Source: Spodoptera frugiperda (taxonomy: Eukaryota > Arthropoda > Insecta > Lepidoptera > Noctuidae). Taken from it: DNA of 64,000 nt. Below are positions 52,161-62,270 of the stretch, in pieces. The position numbers and the translations under genes were made by a program. Numbering within the stretch: position 1 is the first letter of the stretch; the number at the start of each line of letters is the position of its first letter. The notes under the pieces were generated by a model, which ran no database searches, was not told where the DNA came from, and saw only the letters and a program-made list of their open reading frames with translations. Location of the stretch: contig NC_064224.1 of assembly GCF_023101765.2 (NCBI RefSeq), positions 4,780,103 through 4,844,102 on the forward strand, given 5' to 3'.

Positions 52161-52578
52161 TACCATACACAAATATATCGAAAAATACATAAATACCAAA
52201 TAATGAAATTGTCAAAAACTGACTGTAGGCTGACTAACCAACATATTGTCAAAACATTTCTGTCTATCAGATAAGAAAACTAAGTAATCGACTAAACAAC
52301 TATACAAACAGACAACCACATTTATAATATTAAATACAGATTTCCAAGTATTGTGAATGTAAAACCAGGACGTGTAATACTAGGCTTCTTATCGTTCCGA
52401 ATGAGTTGCATCGAGACGGGCACGAGAAATAGGTTAGTGTGTGAACAGTTACTCATGTATTAATTTATGCTGTAGTTCAGTATGCACAATTTTACTTGCT
52501 TGTTTAATATTAGTATAGCATTTTTAGATCAGTTTTGTTTATTAGTAAGGGTAGGTTAAGCTTATTGTGCACGATTTT
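52161..52578. other. no feature recognised
   Basis: AT-rich; nothing recognised. Confidence 0.45.
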
Positions 52579-52740
52579 AAAGAGCCATCAGACCACCACA
52601 GATGGGGCCCAGTAAGGCTGATGACTTCTCTCGCCCTGGGCGAAGCGAAAGGGACTGTCAGACTCTTACTGAATAAAAAGCACCCCGTTCCTACTCCCGC
52701 TTTTTGAGCAGGAGCCCCGGTATACCCGCTAGCTCCCGGT
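52579..52740 (-). repeat. family C element with head in the opposite orientation
   Basis: 52579-52622 is the head in plus orientation (AAAGAGCCATCAGACCACCA, GGGCCCAGTAAGGCTGATGA). From 52621 the body runs in minus orientation (CTCGCCCTGGGCGAAGCGAA, CAGACTCTTACTGAATAAAA, AGCAGGAGCCCCGGTATACC). An intact copy (63660-63858) has both parts in one orientation. Confidence 0.75.
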
Positions 52741-53096
52741 CAACGTAGACAGTTCCCCTTACGTATTCGTATGCACATTCACTTTTAGCCAGCTATGTTC
52801 AAAATTCCACGTATTAGAGAATGAGCCTTATATTCATACACATAGATTACAGATTAAGTTTCTACGCTATTTGATGAGAATTTTGTAATAGAAAAAACAC
52901 ACTGACACTTTTCACCATCTGGAGTTGGCAGTCAATCTTGTACCCATTTGATCAACGTGAGGTAATCTATGTAGTTCATTAATCAAATAAAGCATTAAGA
53001 AAGATATGACTCATAATTTTAATTTAGTTTATAACCTAAAGATATTAATTTTCTTGTTACAGCGTTCAAGTTAGACACAGTGGTACGAAAAGCATA
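52741..53096. other. no feature recognised
   Basis: AT-rich; nothing recognised. Confidence 0.45.
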
Positions 53097-53392
53097 ATAG
53101 GGATGATGACGGGGTATGAAAATTAAAAACCTATTTAGTTCGTCAGTTAGGTAATAAAAAAATATTGGACAGTATTTTTTTACCCGACTGCGCTAGAAGG
53201 AGGGTTATGTTTTTCGAGAGTATTTTTATTTTGTCATATAACACAACAATACTTAGATTAAATGAATCAAAGGTTAAGAGTGGTAGCAATTACGTCATTT
53301 CTACGCAACATTTCAAATGTTTTTATCTTCAAAAGTATTTGTTTCCATAACAAAATAAAAAATATGTATCTAATATTTTAAAATAATCTTCC
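53097..53392 (+). repeat. unclassified ~300-bp repeat, copy 1
   Basis: Matches 56605-56905 in order: GGGATGATGACGG, AAAATTAAAAACCTATTTAG, CAGTTAGGTAATAAAAAAAT, ACAATACTTAGATTAAATGA, TTACGTCATTTCTACG, TTCAAAAGTATTTGTTTCC. An inverted start fragment is at 54596-54672. Any open frame here is incidental. Confidence 0.7.
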
Positions 53393-54595
53393 CTATTAAA
53401 GACTGTCTCAACTTTCGAGTTTTTCTTTATATCGGAAACGGTGCATAGATGTTAGTACATTTTCCCAACATTTACTTATTCACCCCTTGAATTCTATTAC
53501 TTATTACTTCGTCTTACCGTAACAAAAATATAAAATGCAGCTATTAGTTGATTTTACAGAAGAATCCAGTACGAATGCGGATGTAACGATTAGATTTAGA
53601 ATGAAATATTTCATCTATGCTGACTACAATTCATTCATTCTTTTCTTTCTTTGTCTATGACAAAAGACTGCTGAGCGGGATTTCATATAAGAACTGTCAT
53701 AACTTTTAAAATGAATACCAGCGCGCCTATCGAACGAAATGCAAATAAAAATGGCGGTTTTTCTTTCTTTCCTATTTCATTAATATAAAATTTGAGACAA
53801 TGTGCTTATGAAGACATGATTATGAAGTTTCTTGGTTCATGTTCTTTCCTTTAAAGACCACTACAGAATCAACTTGCACGGTTTTTGTACATTATCCTTT
53901 ATTTGATTTGTCTTGATTTTAAAAGAGACATCTGAGTTTGTTTCAGCATTTCTTCTCAGAGTAGTCCGATAGGAAATGCCGGCCTCATCTAGTTATTTTA
54001 AAGATGGACGTGTAAAAGTGTTATCTTGTAACCTATTTGCAAAACTAAATATCATTTATCATTTAACACGAAAACTTTTTATAGATTCTTATAGAAAATT
54101 CTAACTTAATGGAACTTGTAACAAGAAACCGAAGATATCCTCATCAGTCCAATATACTGCAATTTGGCTTTTAAAAGCAGTCGGTTGCCATATACGAGTA
54201 CATACAAAATATATACTTACCTACCATGAATTGAAGTCCTATCTACTTATACAATATATACAACACAGACTACATTAATATAATCAACCAATATTCATAC
54301 ATCAGCGTTCAATATTGAAGGTATTAGCTCCACTATACCGAAATATAAATGGCCGCATATTCACTTAATCTAATTGCAAAATACGGATTTTGGTCGTCAA
54401 AATGGTGATTGAAATCATAAATATGACGCAATCAGTTAGATTTAAACCACACATTTATATAAGGTGTTCTAAAATGATGAATCTGCCACGGCTTTAATGC
54501 GAGGTAGAGTTGTGTTTGAAGATTATAATAGTAAAGAAATTTAAAAATTTCGATCAGTTAATTCAATTTAAAAAGAGAGACGTAATTATCTAATA
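53393..54595. other. no feature recognised
   Basis: AT-rich; nothing recognised. Confidence 0.5.
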
Positions 54596-54740
54596 TTTTT
54601 TTATTACCCAACTGACGGACTAATTAGATTTTTAATGTTCGTACCCTGTCGTCATCCGTATTGTTTTGAGAACAAAATCTTTACTAAGGAGTAGTATAAG
54701 TAATCAAATCCTTTAATGTCTCTAACTATATAGTATTTAA
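54596..54740 (-). repeat. inverted fragment of the 53.1/56.6 kb repeat plus a second motif
   Basis: TTTTTTATTACCCAACTGAC, GGACTAATTAGATTTTTAAT, CCCTGTCGTCATCC is the inverse of the 53097 start. Beyond it, AATCTTTACTAAGGAGTAGT and ATGTCTCTAACT recur at 58060-58100 (AATCGTTACTAAGGAATAGT, ATGTCTCTGA). Confidence 0.6.
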
Positions 54741-56089
54741 TTTTAATGGGGAAGAAAACACCCAGGAAGAATAAAATGTGACGACAAATCTATTCACCTA
54801 TTCGTTGTTAGTAATATTCACCACACATCTATTCCTTCTTACTAATGACACAGTATAGCTTTTCAAAGAATTCAACTAACTCGACTCGGATATATTATAG
54901 ATAAGTATTTATATTTTATTCAAAATTTGTTAATTTAAAATGTTTTTCGATATATAAGTTTAGGGTATGATGTGGCGGACGTAGCTTGTTAGTCCCTTAA
55001 ATTAAATTGATTAGAAAATAGTATTTTTATGAACTGAATACATACATAAGACGACATCTGTCGAATAGTTTTTTTTTTATACATTTTTTTTTTGTATAAT
55101 CTCTATTGTTGAAATTGAAATTTATCTGTTTATTTATTTGAAAGACAGGACGGGAATATAATGTAATGCTACGTCTTTAAATCCCCATAGAGGTAGGTAC
55201 TAGACAGAGGTGTACATAGATTCTATTGCCTAAAAGCATGGAAAATATGCATGGAACTACCTGTAGAACCTGATCAAATAAAATGGTATGACGTAGTGTA
55301 TGTTAATTAATGTCCACTATGAAGCTTTAAATTTTCATTTTGATATAATGAGTATTTTTCGGTAAATAGCTATTGCAAGATTTGGTGAACTTCTTCAAAT
55401 AACAATATGAATTATAGTTATTAGTTGTCAATTTTTAATTGGCAACGTCGAAAATGATTTAATGTATGTTAATAAAAAGTAATTTAAAATGAGAATACCT
55501 TAAATGTTTATTAAAATTCCAAGTTACTTATTGTAAAATATAAAGTAAAATTAATATAAATTTTAGGTTTTTTTTTTTTTTTTGTTTTATTCATGTGAAA
55601 ATAGGAACGTACTTTTTGTTTTGCGTGGTTCTAATGCTAATAAATTAATTTATTTAATTACTACGTCGCAAGTATTTTTGTATGCAGAAAAACAATGCTG
55701 TATATTTTTAAATTTGTAATACAAAGTTTTAACACTACATACGCGTAACATTTTTTCTTGCCGAAAACGACAAAAATATACATGGAAAGACTTGAAAATA
55801 AACGATGAACATATTAAATGCTAATATTTCCCTCAGAGGCAATATGGCGGAAATTCAAATCTCACATTTCCTCCAAAAAAACAAATTTACTAACAAACAA
55901 AATTACCTGCAAAACCGTCGAAATGCGTCCGGCCGAAAAAACTTCAAGCCAAACTGCCAAAGTTTCAACACTTATTAAAAAAAAAAAGAAATACACTAAC
56001 ACACTCACACGAAAGTCACGTTTAAAAAAAGAAAAACAGTTTTATAAAGAGAATGTTAAGTTTTTTTTATATTTTTGAATTAAGATTCG
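54741..56089. other. no feature recognised
   Basis: Very AT-rich with poly-T tracts. The lysine-rich open frame 55818-56078 is explained by A-runs and is not called as a gene. AGAGGTAGGTACTAGACAGAGG near 55190 may be a scrap of family A. Confidence 0.45.
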
Positions 56090-56325
56090 AATATTGTTAG
56101 TTCGAACTTGAACTTGGTACGGCACTCAACTGGTGGGCGTTCGGTACGGCGCCCTAATGTCTACTGACGCTATACAAGCCAGGCGCTCGTACATCGAATC
56201 GGCGAAGTTGGGACTGCACTGTTCGTGCATTGTCTACTATTTATTCTAGCGCTTCTGATTGTGATGAGCAATTTCGTACGTATTGTGGTTTAAGCTGATT
56301 TTTGGTCGGATTTCAACGGTAAGCG
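56090..56325 (+). promoter_or_regulatory. CpG-richer segment, possible promoter or non-coding first exon
   Basis: Between AT-rich flanks, 56110-56330 holds many CpG (GGTACGGCACTC, GTTCGGTACGGCGCCC, AAGCCAGGCGCTCGTACATC, GAATCGGCGAAGTTGGG) and ends with TTTCAACG|GTAAGC at 56321/56322, a good splice donor. It does not match any repeat in the window. A host transcription start with an untranslated first exon would look like this. No TATA box or clear initiator is seen. Confidence 0.25.
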
Positions 56326-56604
56326 GCTTAATTGTAATGTCGTTTCGATAGATGTGGTTGCTTGAAATTGAAGCGTTGCGTTTCTGTATTAGAGTTTAGA
56401 TTCTTATGAGATTTATGTTGAAGTTACTTACTTTTTTAGTTTTAGGATGTTAATACATTATTATTATATAGTACTACATTTTTAACAGCTAAAAAACTTA
56501 ATAAGTGATTGATTGAATGTTAGTTAAAAATAATTATTTGAACAGTAATTGAATTCGTTCTTATGCATTAAGATTAGATAATTATAAATTAAAAAAATTA
56601 AACT
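56326..56604. other. no feature recognised
   Basis: AT-rich; nothing recognised. Confidence 0.5.
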
Positions 56605-56905
56605 GTAATGGGGATGATGACGGAATAAGAAAATTAAAATCTATTTAGTCTGACAGTTAGGTAATGAAAAAATATTAAACACGTATTTTTAATTTTGTTA
56701 TATTATAAGATGACAATACTTAGATAAAACGAATCAAAGTTTAGGAGTGGGAGTAAATACGTTATTTCTACGTATGAAACGTACCTAGAAGTGACGTAAC
56801 GCAATATTTTAAATCCATTGATTTGAAATATCTTCGAAAGTATTTTGTTTCCGTAAGAAAATAAAAAAAATACGTGTCTTATATTATAAAATACTCTACA
56901 AGACG
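56605..56905 (+). repeat. unclassified ~300-bp repeat, copy 2
   Basis: GGGGATGATGACGGAATAAG, AAATCTATTTAGTCTGACAG, TTAGGTAATGAAAAAATATT, GACAATACTTAGATAAAACG, TACGTTATTTCTACGTATGA, TCGAAAGTATTTTGTTTCCG. It has about 40 bp (GAAACGTACCTAGAAGTGAC) not present in copy 1. Confidence 0.7.
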
Positions 56906-57169
56906 GGCCATAAAATAAAAATTAGTCATCTACCCTATTGGTGGATGACCAAAGTTTAATGAATAAATACTGGTAACTGCTTCCATTTACTTATTAGCCT
57001 CGCCCCTCGACGACAACAGGTGATATTTTAGGTGTTTTAGTTAGTTACCTTGTACACAGATCGAAAGTTCGATCACCGAACATAGAGGGCTCGATTTTGA
57101 TCTATGATAGAGCGTAATGTTAAATACTAGTCTATTTTTTAAACGACTCAAAAAATGCATTTATCAGTT
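56906..57169. other. no feature recognised
   Basis: Nothing recognised. Confidence 0.45.
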
Positions 57170-57300
57170 AACGACTCCAAAAAATTGGTTTTCAGTTTGA
57201 CGTGTATGTACCTATGTATGTTTGTGCGCGATGATCTCGTATTTGATTAAATCGATTTTGAATCGGTTTTCAGCATGGTATTTTTCAGACTTAGAGTATT
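57170..57300 (+). repeat. interspersed repeat fragment (sister of 30096)
   Basis: TTTGACGTGTATGTACCTAT, GTTTGTGCGCGATGATCTCG, ATTTGATTAAATCGATTTTG, CGGTTTTCAGCATGGTA. Class unknown. Confidence 0.55.
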
Positions 57301-57363
57301 TAGGTTTATAGTCCGAATTAAAAAATGAAGGTACGCACTTAAAATATTGAAGTCAGTTCCGTA

Positions 57364-57448
57364 TCGTGACGCCTTTTTATCCCCGAAGGGGTTAGCAGAG
57401 TTGCACATTACGGCACCTAATGCCTCTATACAATGTACACCCATATTT
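57364..57448 (-). repeat. family A SINE, short 3' fragment
   Basis: TCGTGACGCCTTTTTATCCC, CGAAGGGGTTAGCAGAGTTG, CACATTACGGCACCTAATGC, TACAATGTACACCCATATTT. Confidence 0.82.
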
Positions 57449-58029
57449 TATAAGTTAGGTAAGATAAATTTATAAAGTCGATTTCTTTTTTTAAAAAATA
57501 TTTTTTTTAACATTATAATTTATTAATGTTATAATTAATTTGTGGTTCCCTTCCTATATAACTAGAAATGTAATGGAAAAGTGATATTGTTACTTCAGTA
57601 TACTTTAAAATCTAAATGCATTTAACTATATCATTATATTCAAACAAAATTCCGTAGGCATTTTGTATTGTATTTACTATTTCATATACTAAAAGAATCA
57701 TCACATTTCACCCTTAGCTACAGTTTCTAACACAAAAAATGTTGGAACTAGTTCATTTATATGTATGTGGGTGTCGGTCGCTTAATGCTGGTAAAGTGCT
57801 CAGATACCCTGATACCCTGATCGGAGGGTAGATTTCATTTTGTTTGTTCCTTTCGTTATTTCGCTTTAGTTGTTGGAGAATGAATGTTGACTATTTTTTT
57901 TTAAACGTCGTCTTTGTTTTTGTTTGCTATATCAAAATTAGTTATGCGCAGTTTTGTAAATTAACTAAATTGTAATAATGAACGGTGGAGAGAAAACTCA
58001 GGGTAATTTAATGGTTACGTAACCCAGTC
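57449..58029. other. no feature recognised
   Basis: AT-rich. ATACCCTGATACCCTGAT (about 57805) is a small direct repeat. Confidence 0.45.
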
Positions 58030-58221
58030 CTTAGCAATTATTGTGTTCGATACAAAATCGTTACTAAGGAATAGTTTAAGTAATTATTAAATGTCTCTGA
58101 GTGTGGCTGTATGACTGCATTATTAATTTGTCGAATTACTATCAAAATAATGTCAAAAACTAATCTAAGATTATGACAGTTAGTAAATAGTAAGAATATA
58201 ATAGTTATAGTTGATGAATCT

Positions 58222-58352
58222 GTATCGTGTTTAAAGTAATCGAAACGAGTTCGGCACTCTGACTGGCCGGCTCGAATAAACCAACCAATCACCGAACCAC
58301 CGAACACACTCTCGATTACTTTAAACGTAAAGCAAACTTATACTAAGGATAC
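58222..58352. mobile_element. foldback MITE, second copy of the 51497 family
   Basis: GTATCGTGTTTAAAGTAATC, GAAACGAGTTCGGCACTCTG, ACTGGCCGGCTCG on the left; AACCAACCAATCACCGAACC, CTCGATTACTTTAAACGTAA, ACTAAGGATAC on the right. The left terminus is shortened relative to 51497. Confidence 0.75.
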
Positions 58353-58537
58353 TGACAGGCAGGGAAAAACCTGAAGGTTTTAACTACGATCCCAACCCCT
58401 GTCTAGCGTAGACAATGTGGTAATACTTCTTGTGTAGAAGAGGATCAATCGAGATATCACGGACACTTGATGTATGAATACCTAGTACTTAGTGAAATTA
58501 CTATCATTGCCCACTCCTATCAGTGACAATATAGCAT

Positions 58538-58637
58538 TGGGTGGGGTGGATTTTACTCAGTAAGAGTGTGACACTCCCTCTCGTCTCACCCAAGGCGAGA
58601 GAAGTCATTGGATGATTTTTCCCTCCTCAAAAAAAAG
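58538..58637 (+). repeat. family C element, 5'-truncated
   Basis: GGGTGGGGTGGATTTTACTC, AGTAAGAGTGTGACACTCCC, TCACCCAAGGCGAGAGAAGT, TGGATGATTTTTCCCTCCTC and an A8 tail. Confidence 0.88.
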
Positions 58638-59211
58638 GTGTAGGATCGGGTACAAACTTTAATATTACACAAAATAAACTTTGTTAATACACTACAGTCC
58701 CAATAAAGTGTCGGTTCTCTCTAATTATTCAATCCGATGCTAATTTTATGCGCATAAGTAATATACGCGTTACTTAGCCCTATGTCGAGCGTATGGTCCG
58801 AGTAAACGGGGCGGGAAATTTTATAAATTGAATGTAATTATGTTACTGTAGACTTACGTGGTTTTGTGAAAGTGATATTTGAGTCGGTGTATTTGGATTT
58901 TGTTTTAGTAGAAAATGTAAGTTCTTGGAGTATGAATAGGATTAGAGCAGTCACTAGTCAACTGTCTATTGCGTTTCTTGTTGTGGTGTAGGGTCTATTA
59001 CCGCACGGAACAGCATCGGTCGACCTTTTTAGGAGGCAAAATCATCCATTGAGTTCTCCGGGATTGGATGCGGCGAGAGTGAGAGCTACGTAGTCAGCAG
59101 CTCCAGGTCAATCGGTCTACTTAATTCGTAATATCAAATATAGACAAAAGTTTGTTTCTCTTTATTTAAATACAATAGTTTTTGGCGATAGCAACAAAGT
59201 TACCCTTTATA
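58638..59211. other. no gene; possible scrap of family C
   Basis: Mostly unremarkable. GGATGCGGCGAGAGTGAGAG and ACGTAGTCAGCAGCTCCAGG at 59066-59108 look like a heavily deleted minus-strand family C copy. Confidence 0.4.
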
Positions 59212-59428
59212 TCTCTGGAACTGTGGACTACCTATCGGATTTACCGGGGCTCCGATTCGAAAACCAGGAATAGGAAAGGGGTGGTTTTTAGTCAATAAGG
59301 GTCTCGCCTTGCCCAAGGTGGGAGAATTCATTGGATTAGATGTTTGACGAGGAACTCGACTAGTTTCAAGCCATAGTAGAGGCTCATATCATGAGAAGCA
59401 TTTGTGAAAACCCCACTCAAAAAAACCC
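59212..59428 (+). repeat. family C element interrupted by a MITE-T piece
   Basis: 59212-59338 is the body (CTCTGGAACTGTGGACTACC, TTTACCGGGGCTCCGATTCG, TTGCCCAAGGTGGGAGAATT, CATTGGATT). 59339-59405 is MITE-T-like (TTTGACGAGGAACTCGACTA, GTTTCAAGCCATAGTAGAGG). 59406-59428 resumes with the family C end (GAAAACCCCACTCAAAAAAA). The MITE piece therefore arrived after the SINE-like element. Confidence 0.7.
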
Positions 59429-59823
59429 TTCATATCAGAAATTAAACTTAACACCTAACTGCCCTACTTAACAACTCCACTTTTCACTTCAACATAATAA
59501 AAAGTATGGCATTATGTAGTACAATAATGACCGATGTCGAAAGTTCCAGAATTAATGTAAACTAAGTACGATTTACTACTGCGTGTCATTTTATTATTTC
59601 TTTTTTGTAAAGTTTCTATTGCGTGTCGCTTTTGTTAGGTGCTCGTTTGTCAAATAAATCATTCCGGTCTTTAACGCTGAAATTCTATGTATAGAACTCG
59701 TAAAAAAAGTATTAAGGACTATTGTTGTAACACTATTTGTTAACCCTGAAAAACCCTATTAACCAATTAAGTTTAAGTTTCTTGATTGATCAATAGTATT
59801 CTGACTGAAAAACAACGTTCCTC
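59429..59823. other. no feature recognised
   Basis: AT-rich; nothing recognised. Confidence 0.5.
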
Positions 59824-59921
59824 TACGCTAGGATTTTTGCAATGTCTTGAGTACGTGTACAACATACATTTTACATACACATGACACCCAGACCCGAATC
59901 AACAATTTGTAGATCACACAA
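59824..59921 (-). repeat. family B SINE, body only
   Basis: TACGCTAGGATTTTTGCAAT, TACATACACATGACACCCAG, ACCCGAATCAACAATTTGTA, GATCACACAA. The tRNA-like head is missing. Confidence 0.78.
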
Positions 59922-60285
59922 CATTTCAATTTTCTGTGTTCGTTGAAATATTTAGTTGTATTATGCTTATACCTATGAGCGAGTGCTACTTGTAGTTTCA
60001 TTTAAATCATATGAGTGATCTCCATACTGTATACTTCTAGGATCCATACATTTCAAATTATTTTTCTTGTAAGAACTAACTAAACAAGTAAATATATATT
60101 CTTGTTATTCGTACCTGCAACTCTCAGTCTCAGTACTGGATCAAGTAAAACATGAATAATTCCAACAATTTACTCTAGATTGCATGGAAACTAGGAATCT
60201 ACTGTTACGGAGTTGTTACAAAGGAACTTGATTTGATTTGGATTCTGCAATAATACCGTTAAAGTATTATTACAGACTCCTTTAA
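59922..60285. other. no feature recognised
   Basis: AT-rich; nothing recognised. Confidence 0.5.
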
Positions 60286-60489
60286 TCTATACTAATATTA
60301 TAAAGCTGAAGAGTTTGTTTGATTATTTGTTTGTTTGAACGCGCTAATCTCAGGAACTACTGGTCTGATTTGAATAATTCTTTTTGTGTTGGATAGCGCA
60401 TTTATCAAGGAAGGTTATAGGCTATAAATCATCACGCCACGGTCAATAGGAACCGAGCAGTGCGGGTGAAACCGCGCGGAAGTAGCTAG
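60286..60489 (+). mobile_element. intact small Helitron
   Basis: 204 bp, starting TCTATACTAATATTATAAAG directly after A and ending GAAGTAGCTAG directly before T. The 3' end is preceded by the hairpin GCGGGTGAAACCGCGC. Interior: TTGAACGCGCTAATCTCAGG, AACTACTGGTCTGATTTGAA, GTGTTGGATAGCGCATTTAT. It is the reference copy for 29723-29865 and 45654-45938. Confidence 0.8.
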
Positions 60490-60642
60490 TTTGTAATAAT
60501 TTTGTCAAGTTACTGACTTGTTCCACTCCAGCTGATTAACTAGCGATTGCGTCAGCTGTGTAATTTTCATTATCTATTAATAACTTTATTTTCCGTATAT
60601 TACTCACTTTTTGTTTGCACCTTGGCTTGAAAACGAGTGGAT

Positions 60643-60692
60643 CATTAGTCTCCCGAGATGGGTCTCGAGATAGTTAGACTAATGATCCAATG
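60643..60692. repeat. inverted repeat, 14-bp arms
   Basis: TGGATCATTAGTCT and AGACTAATGATCCA are exact reverse complements around a GGTCTCGAG-containing loop, directly before a palindromic minisatellite. Confidence 0.88.
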
Positions 60693-60708
60693 ATGATGAT
60701 ATGATGAT

Positions 60709-60798
60709 GATCTGATATTGGGATATCAGATTTGATTTAATGATCTGATATGGGGATATCAGATTTGATTTAATGATCTGATATGGGGATATCAGATC
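60709..60798 (+). repeat. 33-bp minisatellite made of palindromes
   Basis: Units start at 60709, 60742 and 60775 (GATCTGATATNGGGATATCAG then ATTTGATTTAAT); the third is cut short. Each unit contains the dyad CTGATAT...ATATCAG. Units are almost identical. Confidence 0.92.
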
Positions 60799-60890
60799 AT
60801 AATACGCCATAGCTATAGTGACGTAAGATACACAAACACACTTTCATATTCATAAAACGAAATTATATTTTTTTACGTTCATAATAAAAT

Positions 60891-61270
60891 GCAGTGGCCC
60901 GGAGGTTTGAGACGCCCGCTATTCATACATGAGGTTTAGAACCTACCAACAGCCCCAATGTGACTTTTTCCAAGTTTTATGACACCAAACACCACTGATA
61001 CCGGAGCTGCGGACTACCTCGCGGGTTTACCGGGGCTCCGGCTCGAAAAACAGGAGAAGGAACAGGGTGGTTTTTAGTCAGTAAGAGTCTGACACTCCCT
61101 CTCGCCTCGCCCAAGGCGGGAGAAGTCATTGGATGATTTTCCCACCTCAAAAAAAAAAAAAAGAAAACACCACTGATAAACGAATTTTAAAATCGGCAAT
61201 TACTTTGAAATCGGCATTGAGCTAGCGTGGTGATGAATGCTTAGACTTTCCGTGGGAGATGTGGCCGATG
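60891..61270 (+). repeat. family D SINE split by a family C insertion
   Basis: Left part 60891-61000: GCAGTGGCCCGGAGGTTTGA, GACGCCCGCTATTCATACAT, GTGACTTTTTCCAAG, CACCAAACACCACTGATA. Right part from 61165: AAACACCACTGATAAACG, AAATCGGCATTGAGCTAGCG, TGGTGATGAATGCTTAGAC. Removing 61001-61164 and one target copy restores family D order. Confidence 0.88.
61001..61164 (+). repeat. family C element nested in family D, 14-bp target duplication
   Basis: 164 bp from CCGGAGCTGCGGACTACC to the A-rich tail. It is flanked by the perfect repeat AAACACCACTGATA (60987-61000, 61165-61178). The body is close to the 12434 copy, so this is one of the youngest insertions in the window. Confidence 0.95.
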
Positions 61271-61664
61271 AATAAAGTTTATACTAACAACGTATTTTTT
61301 ATTTTATTTTAATTCGGAAAAATACGATATAACACAACATTTAATACTCAGTAAAGTAATGTAAATGTAACAAGTAAGAATAAAAGTCTAAACAAAGCAC
61401 TTTAGTATAAAACACAACACAAAGTACTACCTATTGCCATTATTCAGTGTGCACTATGTTTGCGCTAGAAATGCATCGGTGCATAAATAACGAGATAGTT
61501 TCAGTCTAGTAATGGAGCATTAAGTCGTCAACACAGCGTCAATGGTTTAAGACGACTTTAGGTTATGTTTAAACAGTACCTACTTGAAGTAAGTAACTAA
61601 GTATTTAAGTTTCTTTTGTCTGTTGTGAATGAAGAAAAAAAATACAACATTTTTATTTAAACTT
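61271..61664. other. no feature recognised
   Basis: AT-rich; nothing recognised. Confidence 0.5.
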
Positions 61665-61858
61665 TGCCTCACGCTAGAATTTTCTCCTGTATTGTGAGTG
61701 CGTTTACAAACATACAAGTTTACATACACAATACTTACGACATCCAGACCCGGAACAACAATTTATGGATCACACAAAGTGTTGTTCCGTGCGGGGATCG
61801 AACCCACGACATGTTGCACGGCAGCCAGTTGCCCAACCAACGCGCCAATCGTGCGGTC
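61665..61858 (-). repeat. family B tRNA-like SINE, well preserved
   Basis: Minus strand: TGCCTCACGCTAGAATTTTC, GTGAGTGCGTTTACAAACAT, ACATCCAGACCCGGAACAAC, GTGCGGGGATCGAACCCACG (B-box complement), CGGCAGCCAGTTGCCCAACC, AACGCGCCAATCGTGCGGTC (A-box complement). The best family B head in the window. Confidence 0.88.
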
Positions 61859-61898
61859 ATGAATAAAATAAATCGTAACCCCATACTACATAGTTAAT

Positions 61899-62008
61899 TG
61901 TGTTTTCTCCTGTGTCGTGTTACGGTTACACACATATGAGTTTACACACACATCACACCCAGACCGGAATCAACAATCCCGACACGTTGCAGAGCGCCCG
62001 ATTGCCAT
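61899..62008 (-). repeat. family B SINE, deleted copy
   Basis: TGTGTTTTCTCCTGTGTCGT, GAGTTTACACACACATCACA, CCCAGACCGGAATCAACAAT, CCGACACGTTGCAGAGCGCC. The GATCACACAAAG and B-box segment is deleted. Confidence 0.75.
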
Positions 62009-62037
62009 TAGCTATATGATGATCAATTATTATTTAT

Positions 62038-62270
62038 GCAACGTCACGCCTTTTATCCCCGAAGGGGTAGGCAGAGGTGCACATTACGTCACGTACTGCC
62101 GCTATACAATGTACACACACTTTTGTTATATACCATTTGTGTTATAAGTCCCATGTAATAGGGGGTGAGCCTGTTGCTTTATACTGGGCACAATTCCAGA
62201 CTCCGTGCTACTACTGAAAAATTTTCGCAAAACTAAAAAAAACCCTGTATTACTTTGTCCGACACGCGAT
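62038..62270 (-). repeat. family A SINE
   Basis: Minus strand: GCAACGTCACGCCTTTTATC, CCCGAAGGGGTAGGCAGAGG, ACGTCACGTACTGCCGCTAT, TAAGTCCCATGTAATAGGGG, GTGAGCCTGTTGC, CCAGACTCCGTGCTACTACT, TATTACTTTGTCCGACACG. The tRNA-like head is cut off at the right. Confidence 0.88.

Noticed and set aside
55818..56078. Lysine-rich 86-codon open frame
   Set aside because: Explained by A-runs in AT-rich DNA; no domain and no coding signal.
61665..61858. tRNA gene candidate from A-box and B-box matches in families A, B and D
   Set aside because: The heads do not fold into a full cloverleaf by eye, they are joined to conserved SINE bodies, and they recur many times.
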